Assembly: GCA_010093605.1 (NCBI GenBank)
Contig: MU004181.1
Span: 2,944,215 to 3,008,214, forward strand
DNA length: 64,000 nucleotides
Source of the DNA: Lophium mytilinum
Lineage: Eukaryota; Ascomycota; Dothideomycetes; Mytilinidiales; Mytilinidiaceae
Direction of reading: 5' to 3'
Both the position numbers and the translations under genes were made by a program. The stretch's first letter is position 1; each line of letters begins with the position of its first letter. Of this stretch, positions 11,057 through 21,082 are shown piece after piece. The notes beneath the pieces were generated by a model that was not told the DNA's origin, made no database searches, and saw only the letters and a list, made by a program, of their open reading frames with translations.

Positions 11057-12880
11057 TCATGTCATTTGAGCTGGTTCGAAGTCAAGCAATTCTACAATAG
11101 TCCTCCAAACTTGGAGATAGCGATGGCCGCCCGGCCAGTGTGGCGCAAACATAGATAGGATATCCGTACACTTGTTTAAGTCTTTCGTATGGAACTGTGA
11201 GGAGATCCATCTTTTGGAGATACTTGTGACGATTGCGCAGCCAGAGACGAGGGCCCTCGAGCTAGCTAAGATTGGTGGAATGAAGTCGTCCTTCGCGGTC
11301 GCAGCTCGGTGAACTCTGAGTATGAGCTGAGACGCCGCATCGATGACCTTGCGCCTCAAGCTTCTCATCCCTTTGGTACCGTGCTCATCCGCCTCTTGGA
11401 AACAATGAATGCACTGCTTATGGTTGACGCAGACAGGCAAGAACAAAAGCCAACTTTCGAGGATAATTGCATGTTGATTTCCGACGCTTTCGGCCAAATC
11501 CATTAATGTGGCAACTTCACCAACGAATGGGCAGCCGCTGCTTTCGAATATTTGACCACCACCATATAATTGATCAGATAACTGGAGGAACACTTGGAAC
11601 AGAGCCTCCTTATCAGAAGTATCCAGCAGCTTAGACGCAATTAACATGGTCGGTCGATTGAAAACTGTTTGTAAATCTCTATAGGCGGTAAGCCTAGGCA
11701 AGCACGTCGATACTGTATTGCGCTTACTTCTCAATATCCTGAAGTGCAGATATCATTCCGAGCTTACTGGGACTAGAACTGTTCGTCTCTGCCGTGCCTC
11801 CGCTCTCTAGCGAAGCGGCGCCAAAGTGTGAGATTCGTAGAGTTCGATGCCAGCCCAGCTGCAAGCATGTTCGTCTAGCGAGGTCGAGTAATTCCCAAGC
11901 ATTGCCTCTGGTTGAATCCGCTAGCTCATATATGAGAAGCAATAGTGTCGCCGATAGCGCATCACCATCTGGCGTAGATATGATGGGTGTGACCAACTCG
12001 TTCGCCCAGTCTCGGCAGACCTGGGCTAATGGCTTCCAATCAGGACGCTTGTAGCTTTCGCAGGCAGCAGCAATTGCGCATGCCATGAGTACCTTGAATT
12101 TCTGGGGATCAGGCAGCTTTTTAAAGCCCGCCCCGTCATGATTCAAGATATCTGTCTCTAGAACATCATATTGAGGCCTAATACAGCTGTCGTAGCGGCC
12201 GAGAAGAAATCGAACTATTTTGGGGGTCAGTAGGGATCTATTTAGGCCGTGTGAAATGTTTGGCATGGAATCAACATCGTCGGCGGCGGCGTCTAGGGCA
12301 TCAGGTATCCTCCCGGGCAGTAAGAGTGCTCCAAACGTCGTTCCTGTGATGCGTGATGCAAAGGAAAGGTTCAGATATAGGTCCGGCCCTACGTCTCGTA
12401 CAGAGACATGTAGAGGGTGGACTAGTTGCGGATTTGAAGATGCTATTGCCGCTGATGTTGTGCCCGTTGGATCGGTATGCAAGAAATCGCTTCGTGAGTT
12501 TTCTAAATTAGCTAGATTGCATGACGTAACTAGTTGCAAATGACTTACTTGGGCAAACGGTGTGAGTGCAGAGCCAGCTCAGAGCTCAACTCTTGAATCC
12601 GATTGTTCAAGGACTGGATGTAACTAGATACTAAGTGAGTTCAGAAGTTGCGAAATTCGCTACAAGACGCAGACTTTCTAGGGATGTCCTTCTGGAGAGC
12701 CTCGTCTCTGAATTTGCAATCTAAATCGCCTTTGGCACAATTGGAGCATGCTGGAAGGAGGGAATCGCACTGCGGTATTGACGTCAGGGACAAGATCATC
12801 CTCGGTTTGCCCATGGGGACTATGCAGAGATGGAGTACCTTAATTCTTCGTTGCCGACAACGCGTGCATGTCTGCAGCAT
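11057..12880 (-). CDS. Zn2Cys6 fungal transcription factor
   Basis: Exons 12839-12880, 12675-12769, 12549-12623, 11728-12489 and 11057-11678 give 531 residues. The binuclear zinc cluster is split by the first intron: CTRCRQRRIK joins CDSLLPACSNC, with the last Cys in GDLDC. A short coiled coil follows (YIQSLNNRIQELSSELALH), then a middle-homology region with TLLLLIYELADSTRGNAWELLDLARRT-like composition including LARRTCLQLGWHR. The second splice is ambiguous: I prefer a 51-nt intron with a weak GTCTGC donor (12624-12674) over a 33-nt alternative. The start is the ATG at 12880, twelve bases before the first zinc-binding Cys codon. As the only regulator in the metabolic block that looks intact, it is a candidate pathway activator (inference). 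Confidence 0.85.
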
Positions 12881-13648
12881 TGTGTGAGGCTACAGCTCCT
12901 ACTGTCCACGAGATCCCGTGTGGTTGGTTCTTGGATGCCAGTAGTAAGAAAGGACAGATTGGAAGCAAAGCGAATCCTAGCAGAAAACACGTCTGATGAG
13001 AGTGTCGGAGATCTCCGCGCGCTTAGAACTACTGGATAGGCTATTATTACAGGCTAGGTACACGAGTAATGCTAACGATAGTGTAAATTTGGGGCACAGC
13101 TGCCCAGAGCCCGTAAAGTCTTGCTAGCGAAGGCTTTGACATCTAGTATCGCGTCTCATGTGGAACGTACCGCTTCTTTGAGGGCTAGTTCTACACATAA
13201 TAGTCACATCCAACGCACTCAAGAAAAAGGTTCCTTCCTCGGAGACGTGGAGCGGAAATGAAAAGCTCTGCAGCGTAAGATTTTTGTGCGGATGAAGTTT
13301 CGTGCTTGTGGTGTTGCGGGGATTTCATATCGACGCGTTGACGTGACTTGCCCGTGCTACAGAGCGAAGGACCCTTGACCCTTCGCCGGAAATGTGCAGA
13401 ATTTTTGTGTCTATTTCTTCAGTTTGGTCAAAATCAAATCAAGCAATCAGATTGAGTGTTTAAGTAGAGCAAAAGGATTCAGATCATAGAGTACTGCTCT
13501 GTACTCTAGTTCCTCTGATACAGGACCCGGGGTGCAATAACTACCAAATGCTAGGTGCTGCACCTTGTAAAGCTAAGTCCGTGAACAGCGCAGTGCATAC
13601 CCGCTAGCAGCGCGCAACTTCTCTATTGGAACTCCGAGCCCTAGTTAC
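12881..13648. other. Intergenic region, no gene seen
   Basis: 768 bp upstream of the regulator and downstream of the second SDR. It contains a short palindrome near 13486-13506 (AGAGTAC, 6-nt loop, GTACTCT) and nothing else I can interpret. Confidence 0.5.
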
Positions 13649-14967
13649 CTACTGCCAGTGAGCAAGAACCGTCTCACCCTCCTTCAAACCTGCCAACCTC
13701 GCTGTCTCCTTCCATACCAACTCCCTCTTCGCTGCATCCCTCGACTCCTCGCTCGTCTCCAACGGCGCCCTACCATCAAAGTACTTGTCCTTCGGCAGCT
13801 CGCCCCCACTACCCACCCCAAACGCCGCCTCCAAGACATCGCCCGCCGAGCGGCTTAGTGGCCTCACTCGCCCGTTATTCGGGCTCATATATAGCAAGGC
13901 CGGGTAGATAATCTTGAAAATAAGCACGCGGATCACCCAGGGTGCAAGTCGCTGATGGCCGGTGATCATAGGACCCGGGTCGACGCCGAGGATGCAGATG
14001 CTGCTGAGCGCGGCATCAGCGTTCAGCCGCGCCTGCAGCTCGTGCTGCATCATAATTACGAAGAGCTTAGAGGCGCCGTACCGCCGGAACCCGCCCCGGA
14101 AGGACGCGTCTTCGGTCGCAGGGCTCCATGTTCCCTTCGCGATCGCCTCGAAGCTGGCGGCGTCGGAGACAAAAGTCTTGTATTCTGGCTTCTCGAAGGC
14201 TTTGGTGACCGCGTTTCGCGGGTCCTTGGGACTAAGCAGTTACATGGTAGGTTAGCTTCGGTCCCGCTGTACATAGTAGTGCTTCTGGTGAAGCTATTCC
14301 GCTTATTCGGCCTCGACCGCCACACAGGATCAAAAACAAAAGCGCTAGGACACCAAAAGTGCTTTAGGCAAAAAGGAAAGTCACTTACTCGTGACTTTGA
14401 CTTCCAATTACCACAATTCGCCCGGCCTCCTTGTCTATGCTCTTGAGCAAAAGAAGGGTAAGTAGCCAGTGCCCGAGATAGTTTGCCGAGAAGGTAACGT
14501 CGAACCCGTCGTCCGTCCACGACTGCTTGCCAAAGTCCTGGAAGCCAGCGTTGAGGATAAGGGCGCTGATCGGCGGGATGTCGCCTGCCAAAACGCGAGC
14601 CTATGCGGAGATTGTTACCACTGGGCGCCTATATCGGTACCTGAAACATGTGCAGAATAACAAAGACGCAAGTGTGCAAGGATAAATAAAGTTGTTGGGG
14701 TTGGGCGACGGGAGTTGGTGGACTTGCATTAATTCCCTCCGCCACCTGGCGAACATTGTCGAGCTTCGTCAAGTCGAGAGACACAATGTCATGCTGGTGT
14801 GTGGCATCTTTTGTAAGGGTCGAGGTAAGAGTGGACGCGTGCGCCACGTCGCGGACGGTATAGAGCCCATAGTAGGCGGAAAGTTCGGGTTTCAAGGCAA
14901 TTTGTTCTGCTATTGCGCTGCCGAGCCCGCCGTTTGCCCCTGTGACAAGGATAGACCCTTTGGCCAT
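13649..14967 (-). CDS. Short-chain dehydrogenase/reductase, retinol dehydrogenase-like
   Basis: Three exons (14728-14967, 14389-14600, 13649-14231) give 344 residues. The Rossmann motif is TGANGGLG near the N-terminus (VTGANGGLGSAIAEQ), an NAG motif is in ALILNAGFQ, and the active site is YGASKLFVIMM. The later part of the fold has GVDPGPM and a hydrophobic helix. The first intron (14601-14727, 127 nt) has a GC donor (GCAAGT); the second (14232-14388, 157 nt) is GT-AG. Both are longer than most introns in the window. The ATG at 14967 gives MAKGSILVTGANGG, the usual short lead. It is tail-to-tail with nothing and may or may not belong to the neighbouring metabolic block. Confidence 0.86.
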
Positions 14968-15291
14968 GACAGCAGCCCCTTTTTTGCTCGCAGCTGCTTA
15001 AACGTCTCGCTAGCTATAAAGGCTAGACCGGTTTGAGTCGGAGAAGAGAGGCGTGTAGGCGGAGGAGATAGAACGTAAGACTAAGAAAAACGAAATAATA
15101 GGGAAACATTACTTTAAGTACTGTCTTGACTGAGCGCAGGAGCGTATACCTGGGATACATAAGCCCACCTTAGTACGCTCCGTAGATCATCTAAGCCTGT
15201 TATCGTAGTGGTAGCTACAGGAAAGCTTATTGCTTATGTCACATGACCTACGCGATCTATTGCAGGTAAAAAGGGGTACCTTGGGGGACAA
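14968..15291. other. Intergenic region, no gene seen
   Basis: 324 bp upstream of the second SDR, running into the decayed kinase gene. The missing first exon of that kinase could have lain here. Confidence 0.4.
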
Positions 15292-16046
15292 ATGGACCTA
15301 AGCTATGCAGCCGTCTGCAAAGTGAAAGGTTGGCGTGAAGATCGGCACCTCGAAGCAGGCACTATTGCCTTCGTCAAGCACAACTGCTCCTCTATCCCAG
15401 TGCCTGAAATTCTTTACTCATGGATCGATGTACCTTTCAACCGATCGCTCCTATCTTACGAAGAGTACGCGGTCGCACTTTGAACAGCGCATGGCCTTCT
15501 CTTTCCGCCTGCCAGCCCCTGAAAGTTGCCAAACAGGTAGCACAACATTGCTCTATGCTTGCACGCCAGACCTCACCGCGATTTGAAAGTGTTTCTGGTC
15601 ATGGTGTTCTTGAGTACTGGCTTATGGGGCGGCCCCCCGCTTCCAATCCGACTTGGTTGCCTATGGTACTCGGACCTTTCTCGGGCTCAGAATTGAAAGC
15701 ATACATGACTCGAATCTCCAGCGAGCCCGTTCCCGAAATCGATTCTGAAGTCGACGAGTCCTTTCCGTTCTATCATCCAGATCTTGGTCCAACAAACATC
15801 ATGGTTTCAGACCATGGTAATAGCGTCACTGCCATTAGTGACTGGGAGGCAGCGGGCTACTTCCCAAAATTCTTGGTTGCAACAAGACCTGCAAGCAACC
15901 CTGCATATCGACTTATTATTCCGAATACAGATGCCGAGAAGAACGAACGGAGCAAGATGCTCGTCGAAGCTCTCGAAGGGATGGGGTTCGTCTGCTTGGA
16001 CACGGCATACACGAAATGGAACATGGTGAAGACAAGCCCAGCATAA
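15292..16046 (+). pseudogene. APH-like (aminoglycoside phosphotransferase family) kinase, frameshifted
   Basis: Two frames carry consecutive parts of one fungal APH-like kinase. Frame 1 gives VCKVKGWREDRHLEA, SSIPVPEILYSWIDVPFNRS up to about 15455; homology then continues in the next frame with ILRRVRGRTLNSAWPSL, the catalytic segment FYHPDLGPTNIMVSD (HxDxxxxN) and ISDWEAAGYFP (the DxE of the second loop), ending at a stop at 16044-16046. One small indel around 15450-15462 explains the switch. No convincing initiator exon is seen upstream. In bacteria the family phosphorylates aminoglycosides; fungal members are a large family of unknown substrates. A second, open copy of the family lies at 19030. 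Confidence 0.7.
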
Positions 16047-17206
16047 GTGAAGTGCACAGGATTTGAGCGAATCGGACAACCTTGCTCCTTCAGCGTCCAG
16101 ATAATTAAGAGATAGTGCGGTTTTCAGACAACCGAAAGCATGGGATAAAATACCACATTTGCTTTCGCTCTATGTGGATGCTCCACTTTTCTTACACGTC
16201 GCCACGTATGCAGGATTGTTTTACGAGTAGTGCTTGTTGGAGCAGGATGTCTCGTCTGCTAGAGGAATGTATGTACTCGGTGATTGTTGCATTCGCGATA
16301 GGAGCAGATGTGTGAGCCATGTTGGTATAGCACGTTAGTGAAGAGGATTGAGCGTAGATGAGAATTGAAGAGCAAATCGATTGACGAGCAGATAGCGTGA
16401 TTCTTCGGGCGGTGCTCTATGAGTCTGGCGGAACATGGCATTGCACTTATATCCCAAAGCGCACCCACTGTCCCAGCGGCGGGGCTATAGTGTCACGGAA
16501 CATGTAGCTGTAAGCCGTGTACGTGATGTATTGGATGATGATGATGATGATGTAGAAGAGAAGAGGTCTGGAGGAAGTGAGGCTATATACAAAAGGTAAC
16601 ACGTCCTGCCGTAACCCTCACCACTACTCCCTGACAGTTGCCGCCCCAAAGGGCATCGCTGTCTGCTGCCTATTAAAACAAAAATAAAGGAAAGAAGAGG
16701 GAGTAGGTGCTATACAAGCTGTGCCAGTGCAGCAGGCGTACACGTTGTACGTGAATGAAGAGTGGAATGTGCTATGTCAAGTGTCTGGCTGGTGAGAGAG
16801 GAATGTGCTGTCGGTGTGCTGATAACGCGGATAGGCGATGGGTCGTGAGAGATCGCTCGCAGTCCTGCTATAGAACAAAGCGTACAGGGGAGATAAGTGC
16901 TACTGCTGCTGTGGAGGGAGGTAGGGGTTGTTGACTGATGCTGTTGTAGGGGTTGTTCGGCAGAGAATCGACGATATCGGGGTTTTTGACGAAGCCGATA
17001 AGGGGACGGTTTCCGGGGTTCTGATACCGTGTCGACAGAGAGGGGGCCCCGCAGCGAGTGAACGTACAAGGGTTCGGAGAAGAGCCGCGTGTAGTATCAT
17101 CGTGTTCCGCTACCTCCTCCGTGATAGTTTACAATGGTCTGATACCGTCTGAAGCGCTCCAGCACATTTTCAAAAGCCAGAAAAGCACAACTTCGTCAAG
17201 GCCAGT

Positions 17207-17570
17207 AGCCTTTTGGGCCACCCCAGACGGTGTCAAAGCTTTGTAGCTCCTAAACAGGTTCCATGAATCTGCTGAGCCAAACATACCAGGCTCCATCTAC
17301 AATACCCTCACCGATCAGCCGACTGAGCACCCTCATAGCCCAACCCTGACAGTTTTCCGTCACCTCTCTTCGGTTTAAGGCTCAAGGAGGAGGTTCTTGG
17401 ATAGCACATTAGTAAACGCGCAGAGCACTATTCGAGTCCATGTTGGCCAGTTCATATGAGTCGAAGAAAGAGATGGAACCGAAGATGTCGACATTCTCCG
17501 CAATGACGTAGTGCTCGGACTTTCTGTTGAACGGGACGGCCTGACACCGTTTGAGGTGGCCCACAAGGCT
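17207..17570. repeat. Imperfect inverted repeat, 29-nt arms
   Basis: Bases 17207-17235 match the reverse complement of 17542-17570 at about 26 of 29 positions by eye (core GGGCCACCYCARACGGTGTCA). The arms are about 306 bp apart. The arms share no obvious duplication at their ends, so I cannot name an element family; it may be a decayed DNA transposon remnant or part of the adjacent dispersed repeat. Confidence 0.55.
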
Positions 17571-17588
17571 TTTAGTCTTATCAAAACT

Positions 17589-17673
17589 GACCGTTTCCGA
17601 TCTCTCAGAATGTGCTACAGGACTCTAGGCGGTGCTAGGCTAGCACACGAAAAGCCTAAGGGGCATATGTTGG
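17589..17673 (+). repeat. Dispersed repeat, copy 1
   Basis: This 85-nt stretch aligns without gaps to 34602-34686 at roughly 70% identity by eye, with most differences being transitions. Shared core blocks include CTACAGGAC and CTAGGCT. It directly follows the right arm of the inverted repeat, so the two may be parts of one old element. Confidence 0.55.
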
Positions 17674-17821
17674 AGTTTCGAATAATGGAGCGCAGAGCTG
17701 TAAGTTGTAAAGTTATCTTACCTGGAGTTTATATAGAATTCACTAGCATAGAGATACGTCTCGAAACTGTAGGATCATCTGACCAGGTTGCACTACATTC
17801 TCTACGCCGCGACCGTACTGA

Positions 17822-17946
17822 TATCCCTTAACCCGCTGAGACGCGCTCAACGATATCGCGCCAATCGGAACGTATCGCTTAGCTTATCTCGTGCTCCGAT
17901 TAGCTTTTGGCAAAAGAGTTGTAGGTTTGCAGCGGGTTAAGGGATA
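17822..17946. mobile_element. MITE-like element with 15-bp terminal inverted repeats and TA flanks
   Basis: A 121-bp segment (17824-17944) begins TCCCTTAACCCGCTG and ends with its perfect reverse complement, and is flanked on both sides by TA (17822-17823 and 17945-17946). Inside, GCCAATCGGAAC and GCTCCGATTAGC extend the fold-back imperfectly. Size, hairpin structure and TA duplication fit a non-autonomous Tc1/mariner-type MITE. There is no coding capacity. It lies inside the gene-poor region. Confidence 0.7.
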
Positions 17947-19029
17947 GAATGGGCTTTTTCCGAGCCACGGGCGGCCGTAGAATGATTGGAACCGACAGAG
18001 CAGGTCTTTCTCAGGGTTAGCAACATGTGCTAGATATGTTTTCTCGCTTAGGAGCCACTTAATCGGCACATAATCCTAAGTGCAAGACCTTTCAATCAGA
18101 TCGCTCCATTTTCTCCCACGCTGCAACCGTACCAAACATAGAGAGTTGATTGTCAGAAACGCGGGCGGTTGTAGATTGAATGGAAATTGCAGGAAGACAT
18201 TGCCAGTGGGGAGTGGGAGAAGCCGATGAGCAGAGGCAGATATGGTGTGCTGGTCGATAACGGCCCCGCTGTGAATTTGCTGCGTCGGGTATTTTCGCAC
18301 TGGATGGGCATTCTAGTGGGGAGAAGCGTGATGGGGGATCGAGGAGTGCTGAGTGGATGTAGACATTGGTAGCTGGCCCTGGGACTCGCACTGATGGAGA
18401 ACACAATGTTATACTGCAACACACGTGGATACATACTTTCAATCCGAAGGCGGGAGTCTAGCCCGCAAGTGTTTAGCGCATTGCGATTGCAAAACCATGT
18501 TCAATGAAGATGCCAGGTCTCGGATGATGGAAGACAGGGCGGTCGTGTTAGCCAGTTTCAAGCTAGATGTTAGAGAGATCTCAACACAGACTTGTTTGCA
18601 TTTTGTGCAAGCTGAGCCCCTGATCAACTACCCAGGTCCAAATCGTAGAACTGAAACACGACAGAGGAAATCAGCTTGAACGAGAGATCGCAACCGGAAT
18701 GCGCCATTTTCATCGTAGTGATGAAGTGGAACGGAGAGCAGTGAATCATAATCTGGGTAGTCAAGATTCGGGTCCGGAATAACCTTCCTCCGCTGCAAAA
18801 CGAAACCTCGGCGTACTTAAGCCCTGGCCTAGTGCCCGTTCCTCACCAGGACACCCTTGCACTACACCGTGTGTTATCATACCCAAGAGTCTCCCTAGAG
18901 GACGATTCTGAATTTGTACCTACGAAGCACCTCACGACTACCATTACGACCAGGACGGCTACGACTACTACCAACACCATCATACTAGGCACTCTGCGAT
19001 AACTCACGTGCCTCTTCATTTCTTCTGCT

Positions 19030-20061
19030 ATGGAAGCCCCTCTCAAAAAGGTTCCAGCAGCGCTACTGCCAGAATGGATTTCAGACTTGCCTCCACCCGT
19101 GAAGGTTCAAATGGAGGCTCGCGAAAAAGGACTCGATGATGACACGATCCCCCCTCCCGGAAACGTTCTAGCAGCGCCACTACCAGAATGGAGTTCAGAC
19201 TTGCCTCCACCACCCTGGATCCTTCAAACGGCTCGCGTAAACCGACTAGATGATGATACGATCCCCCCTCCCAGAAGGGTTCCACCAGCGCCACCATCAC
19301 TATTGGAGTCAGGCTTACCTCGACCCGTGATGCTTCAAATGGGGGCTCGCATAAACCGACTCGATGATGACACGATCGGAAAATCTGGCAGCAGAGTACG
19401 GCCTCGAGAGGAGGCTGCTATGAGGCTCGTGGCCAAACATACTGATGTTCTAGTCCCCGATGTTCAGTATTCTACCTACAACGAGGTTCATGGCGATCTA
19501 TTCATGAGCATCATTCCAGGGTCGCCTCTCAGCGTCCATTGGGAGAAGCTTGATGATCAAACGAAGGAGCGCGTCTGTCATGATATCTGGAACCTGATCG
19601 GGAAGTTTCGACAGATCCCAAAGCCACCTGAACTCAACAACTTCTTCCTTTGCTCGGCCGACGGGTCTTGCAGCCAGGACGTGTTTATCGAAGATCTGGA
19701 ATCTCCTCCTCGACCTCTTGTCGATGATGATGCTGTTAGAACTCGGATATCTGAACGCTACTATCACTATTATGGTCGAAGATATACTAAGGAGGAGATA
19801 CTTAGCTTGCTTCCTCACTCTCAGGCCTCCGTCTTCACGCATTGCGATATAGCACCAAGAAACATCATGGTGGACGACCACACTTACCAGATCACAGGAC
19901 TTATTGACTGGGAATTTGCTGGTTGGTATCCGGATTATTGGGAATATTTGAGAATCCATAAATATAACAACAACGAGGACTGGCGCGACTGGATGAACCG
20001 TACGGCACCGCAAAAATGGGATCTGGCAGGTTTCGTTGCGGTTAGTCGAGTGCTGTTCTAA
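19030..20061 (+). CDS. APH-like kinase with triplicated N-terminal unit
   Basis: One exon, 343 residues. The C-terminal two thirds is a fungal APH-family kinase: RLVAKHTDVLVPDV (start of the usual fold), FMSIIPGSPLS (hinge), FTHCDIAPRNIMVDD (HxDxxxxN catalytic loop with Cys in place of the usual Gly) and ITGLIDWEFAGWYP (metal-binding Asp). The first 115 residues consist of three tandem 38-residue units, each ending LDDDTI; only the third unit continues into GKSGSRVRPREEA as normal family members do. No membrane or signal segment is seen. The ATG at 19030 opens the first unit. The substrate is unknown. A frameshifted relative lies at 15292. Confidence 0.82.
   Translation: MEAPLKKVPAALLPEWISDLPPPVKVQMEAREKGLDDDTIPPPGNVLAAPLPEWSSDLPPPPWILQTARVNRLDDDTIPPPRRVPPAPPSLLESGLPRPVMLQMGARINRLDDDTIGKSGSRVRPREEAAMRLVAKHTDVLVPDVQYSTYNEVHGDLFMSIIPGSPLSVHWEKLDDQTKERVCHDIWNLIGKFRQIPKPPELNNFFLCSADGSCSQDVFIEDLESPPRPLVDDDAVRTRISERYYHYYGRRYTKEEILSLLPHSQASVFTHCDIAPRNIMVDDHTYQITGLIDWEFAGWYPDYWEYLRIHKYNNNEDWRDWMNRTAPQKWDLAGFVAVSRVLF
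19036..19377 (+). repeat. In-frame tandem triplication, 114-bp period
   Basis: The marker CTMGATGATGAYACGATC ends three units at 19149, 19263 and 19377, exactly 114 bp (38 codons) apart. Units share blocks for LPEWxSDLPPP and LDDDTIPPP; units 1 and 2 are closer to each other in the middle, while unit 3 is the ancestral junction into the kinase fold. Confidence 0.85.
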
Positions 20062-21002
20062 AGCTCCGAAGATGTGGGTTGATAAAAGAAATCCTCGGAG
20101 GTAGGCAGGAATGACGGAAAAGAATGCGCTCTCCGTGGTGACCGGGTCGAGATGCAGACCTGTGAGGAAGGCGTGGTCTGTATTGATCTACGGGTAAGGC
20201 GTAGATATAGGTGTCTCCAAGCCGAAGTCGTATATCATTGCGCCACAATAAGCGGCACGTACGTATATCAATCTCTTCGGCACCGAAACAAGCGGCCGGA
20301 ATGAGGCATGGTGGGCACCACATCAAATTGAATCCTACCTCCTACATAAATCAGAGAATCTTATTCTGAAAGTTCATAGCATGAGTTGAGTGAAGGGACT
20401 TTACCTCTGTTCATTATGAAAACATTTGCAACATATTTAGATGAGTTGTATATATTTTAGTGGGGTTCGTGTGATGCTTTATTCCAGCCCATTATTTCGG
20501 CGCCGAAGAGTCAATATACCGTAAAAATCCGTTGAGGAAGCAGTACAATAGAGAAGGCTTTTCTTTCAGTCAGGCCATCCACTAGAACGCGGCTTTTTCG
20601 TGGAGTAAGAAAAGATATGTGCTCCGATGGCTCCCGTTATTTACACCGCCCTACTGTCACATGCACAGATTATTACTCGATCTCAAGCATTTTTAAAGTA
20701 TCTCAGATGAGGTAAGAGTTTTAAATCGGCGGAGAAGGCATAATAAGTTGCGATGATTTCTGCATTAATAACGTAGGTAGGTCTATCTAGCACAGATGCA
20801 AAACTAGAGTCTTGGCATCAGATGAACCTTTCAATTGGGCCGGGGTGGTTGGCTTACGAAAAATTTCTGTCAGCAGCGCCAGCAACGCACAACGCAGGGT
20901 GGAGGTATGATTTTCAGGGTCCAGGAAGGTCGAACCCATGATAATCAAATTATATTACTATATGTATTTTTTTAGTGCTGCATACCTCAATAACAACGTC
21001 AA
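20062..21002. other. Intergenic region, no gene seen
   Basis: 941 bp of fairly AT-rich sequence between the kinase and the tRNA gene. The open frames are short and without motifs. Confidence 0.5.
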
Positions 21003-21082
21003 GACTGAGTGGTTTAGTGGTAAAATTAGCCGTTGCCATGTGCACTATCGGCTAGCCCCGGGTTCGATTCCCGGCTCAGTCA
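21003..21082 (+). tRNA. tRNA-Gly (anticodon GCC) with a 9-nt intron
   Basis: The acceptor stem GACTGAG pairs fully with CTCAGTC, followed by discriminator A. The A-box region TGGTTTAGTGG gives the D arm, the T arm CCGGG-TTCGATT-CCCGG is perfect and contains the B box. The anticodon stem AGCCG pairs with CGGCT; the loop is TT-GCC-A followed by a 9-nt intron (TGTGCACTA) one base 3' of the anticodon, the standard place for nuclear tRNA introns. The mature length is 71 nt, normal for tRNA-Gly. A TTTT run about six bases downstream is a suitable Pol III stop. Confidence 0.93.

Larger units (their letters stand above)
16047..19029. other. Gene-poor region with repeats
   Basis: Nearly 3 kb without a gene I can support. 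It holds a short (GAT)n tract near 16533-16553, an inverted repeat (17207-17235 with 17542-17570), one copy of a dispersed repeat (17589-17673) and a MITE-like element (17822-17946), each listed separately. The remaining open frames overlap one another on both strands and show no motifs. Confidence 0.6.

Noticed and set aside
20918-20939. Sequence resembling a reversed tRNA B box (GGTCGAACCC)
   Set aside because: The flanks cannot form a T stem or acceptor stem.
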